From positions 1 to 54,253 of the forward strand of contig JAUNVQ010000019.1 in the NCBI GenBank assembly GCA_030540715.1: DNA of 54,253 nucleotides, given 5' to 3'. Under the pieces are notes generated by a model. The model was not told where the DNA came from and made no database searches. It saw only the letters and a program-made list of their open reading frames with translations. Of the stretch, positions 35,904 to 43,931 are shown one piece after another. The stretch's first letter is position 1, and every line of letters begins with the position of its first letter. A program made the position numbers and the translations under genes. The stretch comes from Actinomycetaceae bacterium (GTDB lineage: Bacteria > Actinomycetota > Actinomycetes > Actinomycetales > Actinomycetaceae).

Positions 35904-35937
35904 AACCCCCGAACCTATTTATACAGGTCAGGGGGTT
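35904..35937 (-). terminator. terminator of tRNA-Ser(CGA)
   Basis: AACCCCC...AACCT-type arms at 35904-35916 and 35925-35937 pair with two internal mismatches. On the minus strand the stem ends in GGGGGTTTAGTTTT, a T-rich tail, six bases downstream of the tRNA 3' end. Confidence 0.65.
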
Positions 35938-35943
35938 AAATTG

Positions 35944-36033
35944 TGGCGGTAGCGGTGGGATTTGAACCCACGGTGGGCCTAAACCCACACAGCATTTCGA
36001 GTGCTGCACCTTCGGCCGCTCGGACACGCTACC
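35944..36033 (-). tRNA. tRNA-Ser(CGA)
   Basis: A complete 90-base class II tRNA. The acceptor strands GGTAGCG and CGCTACC pair fully, with discriminator G and an encoded CCA. The anticodon loop CTCGAAA carries anticodon CGA (codon UCG), closed by the stem GCAGCA/TGCTGT. A long variable arm, typical of serine tRNAs, separates it from the T arm (GTGGG-TTCAAAT-CCCAC). Confidence 0.95.
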
Positions 36034-36151
36034 AAGTCATTGGAAACCACATCGCACCTGTGAAGGTTACAACGAATTACCAACTCTGTTATGGTACATG
36101 ATCTGAAATAAATGACATAATCAGTACCCACAAATAAGTGCTGAGCAACAG

Positions 36152-36793
36152 TTAGTCGGTCACAATTCCGTACAGACGGTCACCGGCATCGCCCAGCCCG
36201 GGCACAATATATGCCTTGTCGTTAAGACGTTCATCAACAGCTGCCACAACAATCGAGACATCTGCCCTGTTATCAACAGCAGCCTCAACTGTTTTAATAC
36301 CTTCAGGGGCAGCAAGGATACAGATGCAGGTCACGTCTTGTGCACCGCGCTCCAAAGCATAGTTAATGGCAGCGACCAGAGTATTCCCTGTGGCAAGCAT
36401 CGGGTCGACCAAGAAGACCTGCCGATCCGTTAAATCCTGTGGCAAACGATTGGCGTATGTTTCAATAGCCAGTGTTTCTTCGTCACGACGCATTCCCAAA
36501 AAACCGACCTCTGCAGTTGGCAGAAGTTTTGTCATACCCGACAGCATTCCAAGCCCTGCACGCAAAATTGGAATAACGATTGGTCGTGGCCGAGTTAATG
36601 CCGTACCAACAGTAGGGGCAACAGGGGTGTTAATCGCTTTGGGAGCCACCCGCACATGGCGCGTAGCCTCGTATGCCAGCAGGGTCACTAACTCATCAAC
36701 AAGTTCACGAAAAACTGCCGACGTCGTATTTTTATCACGCAAAACGGTCAGCTTATGCGCGACCAAAGGGTGTTCTATTGTTTTCAGTTGCAT
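36152..36793 (-). CDS. upp: uracil phosphoribosyltransferase
   Basis: A 213-residue enzyme of normal length. It shows the Upp N-terminus ([17 protein letters not shown]), [14 protein letters not shown], the PRPP-binding loop [13 protein letters not shown], and the uracil-contacting C-terminal [10 protein letters not shown]. It turns uracil and PRPP into UMP. ATG 36793 has no Shine-Dalgarno sequence. Instead TAGATT at 36805-36800 on the minus strand ends six bases before the ATG, which fits a leaderless transcript. It complements the uracil permease elsewhere in the window. The gene stands alone between tRNA-Ser(CGA) and a sixA-like gene. Confidence 0.97.
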   Translation of the reverse strand: MQLKTIEHPLVAHKLTVLRDKNTTSAVFRELVDELVTLLAYEATRHVRVAPKAINTPVAPTVGTALTRPRPIVIPILRAGLGMLSGMTKLLPTAEVGFLGMRRDEETLAIETYANRLPQDLTDRQVFLVDPMLATGNTLVAAINYALERGAQDVTCICILAAPEGIKTVEAAVDNRADVSIVVAAVDERLNDKAYIVPGLGDAGDRLYGIVTD

Positions 36794-36799
36794 ACTTTC

Positions 36800-36805
36800 A
36801 ATCTA
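36800..36805 (-). promoter_or_regulatory. -10 element of a probable leaderless upp transcript
   Basis: TAGATT on the minus strand, six bases before the upp start codon, with no ribosome binding site in between. A poor -35 candidate (TGCACA) lies 17 bases further upstream. Confidence 0.5.
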
Positions 36806-36973
36806 CCTTGACTCTGCAACCTTGTGCATCAAGATTCGCATACGTGTCAGAAATATCTCGTCACGCTGCTCTTCCAAACGTACCAACGACCATTAACAGT
36901 CGCGCAGATCCAACAGCGCATCGCTCAACAGTTACACCAACGAAAAGTTGTGCCACTAGCCCAACGGTTTCTA

Positions 36974-37420
36974 TCAGCGTCGAGGTGCCACAAAACGGTC
37001 AACCACACTCATACCGGCCTGCACGGCTTCGCCCTCTAAAATAATTGCCGTTGCCGTGGGGACTCCGCCGAAGAATTCATCGCTTCCACTAAGGAAGGCC
37101 GCAACTGCGGATACGGTGGGCTCATGACCCACCACAACGGTGGAGTCTTTTCCGTATTCCACCACCGCATCAACCATTCCTTCTACCCCGGCCGAATAAA
37201 GCTCCGGCAAGGAAAGATAGTCGCAGTTAAAATCTAGAAGCTGCGCGGTTTCCGTAGTCCTTGCAGCATCGGAGTGCAACACAATATCGGGTTGAATCAC
37301 GTCGTGCAGGCACGGTCGAAGTTCCTGGACTTGGCGGTGTCCCTGAGGGCTAAGAACTCGAGCATGGTCACTGATGCCTCGACGCTGCGCATGAGCATGG
37401 CGAATAATGGTGAGCTTCAT
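36974..37420 (-). CDS. SixA-like histidine phosphatase
   Basis: A 148-residue single-domain member of the histidine phosphatase superfamily. The phosphate pocket is visible: IIRHAHAQRRG at the N-terminus with the catalytic His, the Arg in SDAARTTETA, and VVGHEPTVSAV with the second His. The short length fits SixA, which dephosphorylates phosphohistidine on signalling proteins. The real target here is unknown. ATG 37420 is preceded by AAGGTTAAGGT, part of a 15-base sequence that also precedes the large membrane gene at 44972. Confidence 0.85.
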   Translation of the reverse strand: MKLTIIRHAHAQRRGISDHARVLSPQGHRQVQELRPCLHDVIQPDIVLHSDAARTTETAQLLDFNCDYLSLPELYSAGVEGMVDAVVEYGKDSTVVVGHEPTVSAVAAFLSGSDEFFGGVPTATAIILEGEAVQAGMSVVDRFVAPRR

Positions 37421-37803
37421 ACCTTAACCTTAAAGCATCGACGCTGGACAAACAATGCGTGAGGGCGGAGGGTTTCACGACGGGTAGCGACTGAGGCATG
37501 ACGGTAAAAATGGCAAGCCGTTTCACAGCATCACACCCAGTCACAACACGGACGATAATCGGTGTGACAGCACAATCACCTTTCGAGGGCCTTGCTGCAC
37601 ACGGATACCGGGTAAAGCGTGGAAGTCTGTGCAGACAGCACGATCACCTAGACGCGCACTCATTTCCCTTAGCCACCCTGTTGATGTGGCAAGGTTCAGC
37701 GGACAAGGGGAAAAAACCACGGCAACCATTATCCCGCTACACCGGGAGCCGGGTCACTTATCATCAACTCCACAAACCGTTCCTATCACGTTACGATGTT
37801 TTT
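37421..37803. other. intergenic, no convincing gene
   Basis: An open frame on the plus strand continues upstream from tadA across this whole stretch, but it has no family resemblance and contains the likely tadA promoter. The minus strand also has short open frames without support. Confidence 0.5.
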
Positions 37804-38322
37804 ATGAAGAGGACGAAGCAGCCACCACATCCTAACGCAACAACTTCAAGCCGCACTATTCCTTCAGTGGTTCTCTCACGCTACAATGCGGCAATGACTG
37901 AAGCCCTTAACCTTGCACAAAAGGCAGCTACCTGCGGCGATGTTCCTGTTGGTGCAGTAGTCCAACAAAGTGATGGCTACATTATTGGACGTGGATATAA
38001 CCAACGCGAAACTCCCCCTTTTGACCCAAGTGCTCACGCCGAGGTTATTGCATTACGTGAAGCTGCCAAACACCTGCAAACGTGGCGTCTTGAAGGCTGC
38101 ACACTTGTTGTTACTTTAGAGCCGTGCGCAATGTGTGCAGGGGCGATTGTTTTATCACGCATTGACCGCCTGGTCTTTGGCGCATGGGATGACAAGGCTG
38201 GAGCATGTGGTTCACTGCGTGATATCGTGCGTGATAAAAGGCTCAACCATCGCGTTGAAGTCATTGGTGGGCTGCGCCACGATGAAGCAGCACAGCAATT
38301 GCAGGAGTTTTTTGGGCGCTAA
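37804..38322 (+). CDS. tadA: tRNA-adenosine (wobble position) deaminase
   Basis: The deaminase core runs from GDVPVGAVV through the zinc motif SAHAEVIALREA (catalytic His-Ala-Glu) and the second motif LEPCAMCAGAI, to DDKAGACGSL and LQEFFGR. TadA converts adenosine 34 of tRNA-Arg to inosine. The start is uncertain. ATG 37804 gives 172 residues and has TACGAT seven bases before it. ATG 37894 gives 142 residues and has a perfect -10 TACAAT (37882-37887) six bases before it. Both would be leaderless. The longer start keeps the residues normally found before the core. The open frame to 37498 has no support. Confidence 0.92.
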   Translation: MKRTKQPPHPNATTSSRTIPSVVLSRYNAAMTEALNLAQKAATCGDVPVGAVVQQSDGYIIGRGYNQRETPPFDPSAHAEVIALREAAKHLQTWRLEGCTLVVTLEPCAMCAGAIVLSRIDRLVFGAWDDKAGACGSLRDIVRDKRLNHRVEVIGGLRHDEAAQQLQEFFGR

Positions 38323-38750
38323 GAGGTTTTTCAGCCCACTCGAAGGCACGCATTTGTCTGTCGTGAACTTCTTTTCATATATTAATTTCGTCTCACTCAC
38401 CCACGCCACGTTTGTACCTTCCCCGCTTTCATATTCCACACGCCCCAATACACTTCACACCTGACCCGCAGCCAGATATCCGTGCAACCCAATCCGCAGC
38501 CTAATACGTTCCATCCAAGAGCGTGCCCATAAAGATCACAATGAAGCCTTTCAGCTCTTTGCATAACGAAGACACCACACCGAGAGCCCCTCAAAATGGT
38601 TATTTATCAGGCATACCACATAAAAATCCTGCCTTACACCATGAAAACAGTAGGCTTCTAGGTCAACAGAAGAAAACACATGTCTCTACACATAGTATCT
38701 CTGTCACTCACATGGTGTCCTGTAAGGTGACAGTGTTTAATATAAGCAAA
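38323..38750. other. intergenic region without recognised genes
   Basis: About 700 bases lie between tadA and metQ. Open frames on both strands are short, lack ribosome binding sites and show no family motifs. The only structured element I see is the hairpin at 38751-38783. The remainder, 38784-39024, also appears empty. Confidence 0.55.
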
Positions 38751-38783
38751 CGGGGGAACACATTCCACGAATGTGTTCCCCCG
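38751..38783 (-). terminator. perfect 15-bp hairpin, probable terminator of the metNIQ operon
   Basis: CGGGGGAACACATTC (38751-38765) and GAATGTGTTCCCCCG (38769-38783) are exact reverse complements around a three-base loop. On the minus strand the stem is followed by TTTGCTTATATT. It lies about 240 bases past the metQ stop, an unusually long 3' distance. Confidence 0.6.
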
Positions 38784-39024
38784 CCTGGTATCGTATTCTA
38801 TGCTGAACCTGTGACAGTACTGACCTGGCATGCTCCCATCAAAGGCTTTACCTAAAAGGGATTCACACACGCCACAGTATCAACACTGACTAAGCCACCA
38901 GTCAAGTAACAAGACGAACAGGTTCGGCCGTGACAACAAGGATGGCCTCGCTCAGCAAGTTACACAAGCCGCACCAACCAGCCCAGTCACGACTACAGAT
39001 CCCGTCTGTTAGTCAGTAACAATA

Positions 39025-39888
39025 TTACTCGGCTGGAATAACGGCTTTATTTGGCCATTCTTTTTCGATGTATTGCTTTACTTCATCAGAGTGCAGCAGT
39101 GCGTCAAGTTTCTTAATAGCATCCAGTTTGGGGCTATCTTTCTTCCACGCCAAAATATTGCTGTTCGGGTTATCGGTAGCTGATTCAAGTTGCAGAGCAT
39201 CCTTTGGTTCCTTACCGCCTTCCAACGCAAAGTTACCGTTAATCACGGCGGCATCAACATCTGCCAGTGAACGAATCAACTGCGGACCTTCAACCTCTTT
39301 GAACTGAAGTTTCTTTGGGTTATATTCAGCAGATGACTGAATCTCGGCAATATTAAATTCCTTATCGGCAGGAATCTTCAACAATCCAGCATCGCTCAGC
39401 AGCTTCAAGCCGCGTGCCTGGTTAGAAGGATCGTTGATAATACCAATCGATGCGCCCTCTTTGATGTCTTTAATGTCGGTCAGTTTATCGGAATACAAAC
39501 CGAGCGGTTCCAGGTGAATACCCTTCCCCCATTCAAAGTCGAAGCCCTTATCGGCGATCTGCTGTTCAATATAGGGTACGTGCTGGAAGTAGTTGGCATC
39601 AATGTCACCAGCCTGTAGTGCCTCGTTTGGCAATACATAGTCAGTGTATTCCTTAATATCAAGTGTTAAGCCTTCTTTTTCAGCCAGTTCGTCTTGAATG
39701 AACTTCAAGATTTTGCCGTGTGGTGTTGGTGTTGCCCCCACGATAAGAGTGGTGGCACCGCCATCTTTGGCACCGTCTTTCGCTTCGCCGTCATCTTTGG
39801 CGCTGTCGTTAGCACCGCCACATGCGCTTAGACCTAGTGTCAATGCTGCGGCTCCTGCCAGTGCAAATATTTTCTTTGTAATACGCAT
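39025..39888 (-). CDS. metQ: methionine ABC transporter substrate-binding lipoprotein
   Basis: About 287 residues from ATG 39888, which has AAAGGAA upstream; the frame continues to 39918. The signal peptide ends in the lipobox LSAC. NLPA/MetQ motifs follow: VGATPTPHGKIL, then LPNEALQAGDIDANYFQHVP and INDPSNQARGLKLL. A short Asp/Lys/Gly repeat spacer follows the lipid-anchored Cys. It captures methionine or its relatives for MetNI. A 238-base gap separates it from metI, so metQ may have extra control. Confidence 0.93.
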   Translation of the reverse strand: MRITKKIFALAGAAALTLGLSACGGANDSAKDDGEAKDGAKDGGATTLIVGATPTPHGKILKFIQDELAEKEGLTLDIKEYTDYVLPNEALQAGDIDANYFQHVPYIEQQIADKGFDFEWGKGIHLEPLGLYSDKLTDIKDIKEGASIGIINDPSNQARGLKLLSDAGLLKIPADKEFNIAEIQSSAEYNPKKLQFKEVEGPQLIRSLADVDAAVINGNFALEGGKEPKDALQLESATDNPNSNILAWKKDSPKLDAIKKLDALLHSDEVKQYIEKEWPNKAVIPAE

Positions 39889-40126
39889 TCTTATTCCTTT
39901 CATTGGAAACACTGCCATTGTGGCATGTTTAGCTATAACGTCTCATAATGATTTTCACAGTGTGGACGAACGAGACAAAGCACACGTAGCGCACAGGAGT
40001 TTTCGTGAGATTGTCTTGGCTGTTTCTTGTCTCAATACCCATAACACCACGTGATGCTATACTTCGTCCACGAAAAAGAAAACCGTGTGGTTTGCGGTAG
40101 TGGCTGTGGCTCCGACTGGCTGTTCC
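39889..40126 (-). promoter_or_regulatory. metI-metQ intergenic leader with a long-range inverted repeat
   Basis: The arms GAGACAA (39972-39978) and TTGTCTC (40027-40033) can close a stem around about 50 bases that themselves hold smaller GC-rich complements. A possible -10 TATAGC lies upstream near 40060. This could be a second promoter or a processing site. No known riboswitch is recognised. Confidence 0.3.
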
Positions 40127-40864
40127 TTAACGGTGATCAACCAGTCGGCTTAGCATGTCACCCGTGGCCTGAACAATCATGACCAGTACAAGTACGCCAA
40201 CAACAGTCACTAACATCACGTCACCTTGGAACTGCGCATAACCGTAGTTTAAGGCCAATTTACCCAGACCATCGGCACCAAGGGGGCCTGCCATTGCCGA
40301 GTAACCAATCAGCGCAATCGTGGTGACGGTTATGGACTGAATTAGCGCGGGAAGGGCCTCGCGTACTTGGATGCCCCACATTATTTGAGAGGACGTTGCT
40401 CCCGCCATTTTTGCGGCCTCAATCTTTCCGAAGCCTACACCTTGAATATTGGATTCTACCAGGCGAGCAAAAAATGGGATCGCTGCAATGGACAGTGGCA
40501 CAACGGCCGCTTTCCATCCCAGTGATGTACCAATAAGCCAGCGTGTAAACGGCAATATGGCAATAAGTAAAATCACGAACGGTAGTGAACGTCCTACATT
40601 CACAATAAATCCAAGGAGCTGATTTGTTACACGCGCAATTTTAAGATGATGATAGAGCCCACCTGGTGCTGTTGCCACCAAAATAAGCCCAAGTGGAAGC
40701 CCCAGTAGCACGGCAAAAAATGTGGACCATACTGTCATCAAAATGGTTTCCAGCATGGCTGTCCAAAAGAACTCGGTAATTACAGGGTTGTTCAACCATG
40801 TTCCATCTTGGCTTGCTGCTATTGCTTGTAGCAGCACGGAAGTAGTAGTTAATCCATTCAACAT
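40127..40864 (-). CDS. metI: methionine ABC transporter permease
   Basis: A 245-residue permease with five to six helices. It has the MetI N-terminus (FFWTAMLETILMTVWSTFFA), NVGRSLPFVILLIAILPFTR, and the EAA loop of KIEAAKMAGATSSQIMWGI type. Its start codon overlaps the metN stop as TAATG, so translation is coupled. It forms the membrane channel of the MetNIQ methionine importer. Confidence 0.93.
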   Translation of the reverse strand: MLNGLTTTSVLLQAIAASQDGTWLNNPVITEFFWTAMLETILMTVWSTFFAVLLGLPLGLILVATAPGGLYHHLKIARVTNQLLGFIVNVGRSLPFVILLIAILPFTRWLIGTSLGWKAAVVPLSIAAIPFFARLVESNIQGVGFGKIEAAKMAGATSSQIMWGIQVREALPALIQSITVTTIALIGYSAMAGPLGADGLGKLALNYGYAQFQGDVMLVTVVGVLVLVMIVQATGDMLSRLVDHR

Positions 40865-41955
40865 TATTTGCGTACCTCCGTGTAAATCCCTAAGGATCGA
40901 AATGTTCGTACAGCATGCTCAACGCGTCCTACAGGTACAGCTAAAGCAAGGCGCCCCACCTGGGTTTTTCCAATTGTTTCAAAGGTTCCACCCACCACAT
41001 CGGCACCTTCATCAGCGACAACACTCATCACTTTAGCGCCGGTGGGTTTACCTGGGGTGGAGGTAAACGCTATATCAATGACACGCGTATATTTTCCGTC
41101 CAGCTGCACTTCTTCGTCTACGCGTGGGGGCGGTACAAGTTCTTGAGCAAGCCTCGTTTCAGGTTGAGCTATAATGTCTTCAACACGCCCAGTTTGAACC
41201 ATACGCCCCGACTCCAAAAGTGTCACCGAGTCGCAAATCTCGCGGACAACACTCATCTCGTGGGTAATTATTACCACGGTTACACCCAGACGATCACGCA
41301 GGTCACGAATCAGATGCAAGATTTGTTGCGTAGATTCAGTATCAAGGGCACTGGTTGGTTCATCACAGAGTAACACTGATGGGTTATCTGCTAACGCCCG
41401 TGCAATACCCACGCGCTGCTGTTGACCACCTGAAAGCTGTGAGGGATAGGACGAACCACGTCCACTCAATCCCACCAGGGCTAACAGTTCTTCAACACGT
41501 TCATGGCGTGTACCGCGTTTTTGTTTTGCCAGATACAGCGGATAGGCGATATTGCCAGCAGCAGTGCGCGAATCAAAAAGATGAGCTGCCTGAAACACCA
41601 TTCCGATAGCACGCCGAGCTTTCGGTAATTCACGTTCAGCTAAGGCCGACAGGTCTTCACCGTCAACATAGATAGATCCAGAGGTCGGTTTTTCCAACGC
41701 CGTCAGGCAGCGAATAAGCGTGGATTTTCCTGCGCCTGATTGGCCAACAATACCGTGGATATCTCCCTCATAGATTTTTAGGTTGATACCGTCAAGCGCA
41801 TGAAGATTATCCTGTTTCTTTCTTGGATAAACCTTGTAAACATCATTGAGCTCGATCATGACTTTTCTATTGTCAGAGGGCGTAGTGTCACCTTCACTGG
41901 TTGGTGGTTGCGTTTCAGCGAAGTTCTGTTCGTTAATACCCTTGATATTTGTCAT
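40864..41955 (-). CDS. metN: methionine ABC transporter ATP-binding protein
   Basis: A 363-residue ATPase. Motifs: Walker A GQSGAGKST, Q-loop MVFQAAHLF, signature LSGGQQQRVGIARA, Walker B VLLCDEPTSALD and switch ITHE. The C-terminal 90 residues match the NIL/ACT-like domain that senses methionine in MetN. An extra hydrophilic N-terminus of about 33 residues precedes the usual start near MIELNDVYKVY. ATG 41955 has GGAGG seven bases upstream, so the longer form is supported. The ribosome binding site is part of the SAM riboswitch. Confidence 0.95.
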   Translation of the reverse strand: MTNIKGINEQNFAETQPPTSEGDTTPSDNRKVMIELNDVYKVYPRKKQDNLHALDGINLKIYEGDIHGIVGQSGAGKSTLIRCLTALEKPTSGSIYVDGEDLSALAERELPKARRAIGMVFQAAHLFDSRTAAGNIAYPLYLAKQKRGTRHERVEELLALVGLSGRGSSYPSQLSGGQQQRVGIARALADNPSVLLCDEPTSALDTESTQQILHLIRDLRDRLGVTVVIITHEMSVVREICDSVTLLESGRMVQTGRVEDIIAQPETRLAQELVPPPRVDEEVQLDGKYTRVIDIAFTSTPGKPTGAKVMSVVADEGADVVGGTFETIGKTQVGRLALAVPVGRVEHAVRTFRSLGIYTEVRK

Positions 41956-41963
41956 GAATGTTC

Positions 41964-42048
41964 CTCCATCGTTCCTGGCAGAAGCACCCTGCGTAAGCGG
42001 GTTGCTGCAGCTTCAGCGAGCCAGGTCTCTAAGCTGCTCTTGATGGTT
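41964..42048 (-). promoter_or_regulatory. SAM riboswitch (SAM-I/IV clan) controlling metNIQ translation
   Basis: On the minus strand the closing stem P1 is CCATC (42046-42042) with GATGG (41970-41966). P2 is GCAGCTT (42037-42031) with AAGCTGC (42013-42007). The core GCAGCAACC follows directly. P3 is an ACCCGC/GCAGGGT-type hairpin leading into GGTGC (41988-41984), then TTCTGCCAGGAAC. These match the conserved core of SAM riboswitches of the SAM-I/SAM-IV clan. P1 ends in GATGGAGG, so the GGAGG ribosome binding site of metN (41967-41963) overlaps the closing stem. Binding of S-adenosylmethionine would hide the site and reduce methionine import. Confidence 0.8.
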
Positions 42049-42126
42049 ATCTTGCTGAGTTGATGATATGACCGATCGCCAGCGGACGCAAACACACGTG
42101 CTCACTATCCCAAAGCGTGAGATGAA

Positions 42127-42157
42127 ACGGTCCCCCACTGTGGTAGTGGAGGACCGT
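42127..42157 (-). terminator. terminator-like hairpin after the membrane protein gene
   Basis: ACGGTCC followed by a CCAC arm (42127-42138) pairs with GTGG...GGACCGT (42146-42157), one base mismatched, around a seven-base loop. It lies about 30 bases downstream of the gene ending at 42189 and upstream of the SAM riboswitch, and is followed by TTTCAT on the minus strand. Confidence 0.6.
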
Positions 42158-42188
42158 CACACATCCATATTTATACGTAGCGAATGTT

Positions 42189-43871
42189 CTAGGAACTTGC
42201 CCGTGGAGGGAAGCCCCCTGCCGAGGGTTGGCCAGGTGCATTACCCGTAGGCGGCACCACTGGTGGTTGACCCGCAGGGGGTTGTACGGGTGGCTGGCCA
42301 ACTGGGGACTGCCCTAGCGGAGGCTGTCCTGTTGGGATTTGCCCTGTGGCAGGCTGAACTGGAGGCTGACCTGTTGCCTGCATTGGTGGCTGCCCCATCG
42401 CAGGATATTGCCCACCGTAAGGCTGCTGACCTGGCATTATATAGGGTTGCTGCCCAGGAAGCTGCCCAAATCCTGGCATTGGTCCACTCGGCGCACCAAA
42501 CAGGCGTTCAGCCTGGCGCATCTGCGTCAAATAAGGGTACTTTTGCCCCAGGCTTGGCACAGCGCGGGCAATATAGGGCACAACGAAACGAGCCAATAGA
42601 TCCACCACAACTGCAAAAACCATAATGAGCAGTAGCGAAAGGCCACCTAAGATCATGTTGCCCGAGGAATAGGCACCTCCCGTGCTTTTAATAAGGCTAT
42701 AGTATCCAGCAAAGCCACCGTCACTGACTGCCGTAACCCACATGGTAAAGAGTGAAAAGACAAACCACAGTCCCACAATCACGCCAAGGTCTATCCATGA
42801 CTCATTACCTTTACGGAAGATTGCCACTGCGATAGCAACCACAAGGAGCATGACAATGGTTGCCAACACAGTAAGAATAATCATCCACCACTCACCTTGA
42901 TAATACGATAGGGAGTATGAATCGACAGAAAGAGGGGCACCCATCATGCGATAGGGGGCTAACAGAAGGTCTTGGCCAAGAGTAAGAATAAGCGAACCAA
43001 AAAACTCGCCAAACTTTATGCTGTTACTGTAAATAATAAAAGTTATCAAGGTTGAAATCAGGTAGAAAACATACATCCCGATAGCCAACACACCGTAGGA
43101 CTTCAATGACGGCTGAAGCATTTCTACCAGCTTCGTCATATTCTGTTTCATTTGGGGGTTAAAGGGAAGTTCCGATGGTTTCTGCGCAAAGAATGAAATC
43201 ACCATCATCCAAAACCATGAAGTAAACAGCAATGCTGCCCACGAAAAGTATCCCATCGTCGAGGCCTTCATTATTGCCACAATAATTGTGAGCAACACTG
43301 CGGCACCGAAACTGGGAACAACCACAGACATCACAAGATCAATCTTTTTGGTAAGTGGCCGCGCAGCGCGCATTTTCCTGATCGTCATGAAGGCAGCAAC
43401 GAAAACAATAATCGTCATAGTGAGGAAGAATATAGAACCAGATGAGCTTTCATTGTGTCCAGATGACGCACCAAAAATCAAGGCGATCATCGAATAGAAG
43501 CCGGCAAAGAACTCTTTTGCTCCAGCTGAACGACCCCCAAGAAGAAGGAACATCAAAAGGTTAGCTACCAATGCAGCTGCCAAAGTCAGACCAACCCATG
43601 CACCCAATGTAATCGCTCCAAGTTGAAGAGCATTTTTTGAAAAAACAGGCTGTGCGGGTTGAGCAAAGGCGGGCTGGCCATACCCTGGTTGACCATATGC
43701 GGGCTGGCCATAGCCCGGCTGTGCATATCCTTGCTGAAATTGCCCCTGTTGCTGATAGGCTGACCACTGCTGGGGGGCAGGAGCTTGAGTCGGAACTGAC
43801 TGCGCAGCGCCTGGTTGCGTTGGCGGTTGTGAACCTGTCTGGCCCATCCCCATTCGTGATTGTTCTTCCAT
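42189..43871 (-). CDS. membrane protein with Gln/Pro/Gly-rich low-complexity ends
   Basis: A 560-residue protein that I do not recognise by name. The first 75 residues are Gln/Pro/Ala-rich with four copies of a YGQP-like repeat (YGQPAYGQPGYGQPAFAQP). The middle, about residues 80-440, contains eight to nine membrane segments. The last 110 residues are Pro/Gly/Gln-rich with repeated GQPP units. Both tails are probably disordered and cytoplasmic, as in several actinobacterial membrane proteins of unknown role. The start ATG 43871 follows AAAGGTGGATTC. It lies alone between metNIQ and pheA, and is followed by a hairpin. Confidence 0.75.
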   Translation of the reverse strand: MEEQSRMGMGQTGSQPPTQPGAAQSVPTQAPAPQQWSAYQQQGQFQQGYAQPGYGQPAYGQPGYGQPAFAQPAQPVFSKNALQLGAITLGAWVGLTLAAALVANLLMFLLLGGRSAGAKEFFAGFYSMIALIFGASSGHNESSSGSIFFLTMTIIVFVAAFMTIRKMRAARPLTKKIDLVMSVVVPSFGAAVLLTIIVAIMKASTMGYFSWAALLFTSWFWMMVISFFAQKPSELPFNPQMKQNMTKLVEMLQPSLKSYGVLAIGMYVFYLISTLITFIIYSNSIKFGEFFGSLILTLGQDLLLAPYRMMGAPLSVDSYSLSYYQGEWWMIILTVLATIVMLLVVAIAVAIFRKGNESWIDLGVIVGLWFVFSLFTMWVTAVSDGGFAGYYSLIKSTGGAYSSGNMILGGLSLLLIMVFAVVVDLLARFVVPYIARAVPSLGQKYPYLTQMRQAERLFGAPSGPMPGFGQLPGQQPYIMPGQQPYGGQYPAMGQPPMQATGQPPVQPATGQIPTGQPPLGQSPVGQPPVQPPAGQPPVVPPTGNAPGQPSAGGFPPRASS

Positions 43872-43931
43872 CGTTAAGAATCCACCTTTACTAGTTTAAT
43901 GAGTGACAGTCTTTGGCCTAGTCTAGCAAAA

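Noticed and set aside
37498-37803. Long N-terminal extension of tadA
   Set aside because: It would add about 100 residues unlike any deaminase and read through two likely leaderless promoters; normal TadA length is reached from 37804 or 37894.
42189-42560. Pro/Gly/Gln-rich repeats as a separate DNA repeat element
   Set aside because: The repeats are in frame and form the low-complexity tail of the membrane protein; they are explained by the coding sequence.
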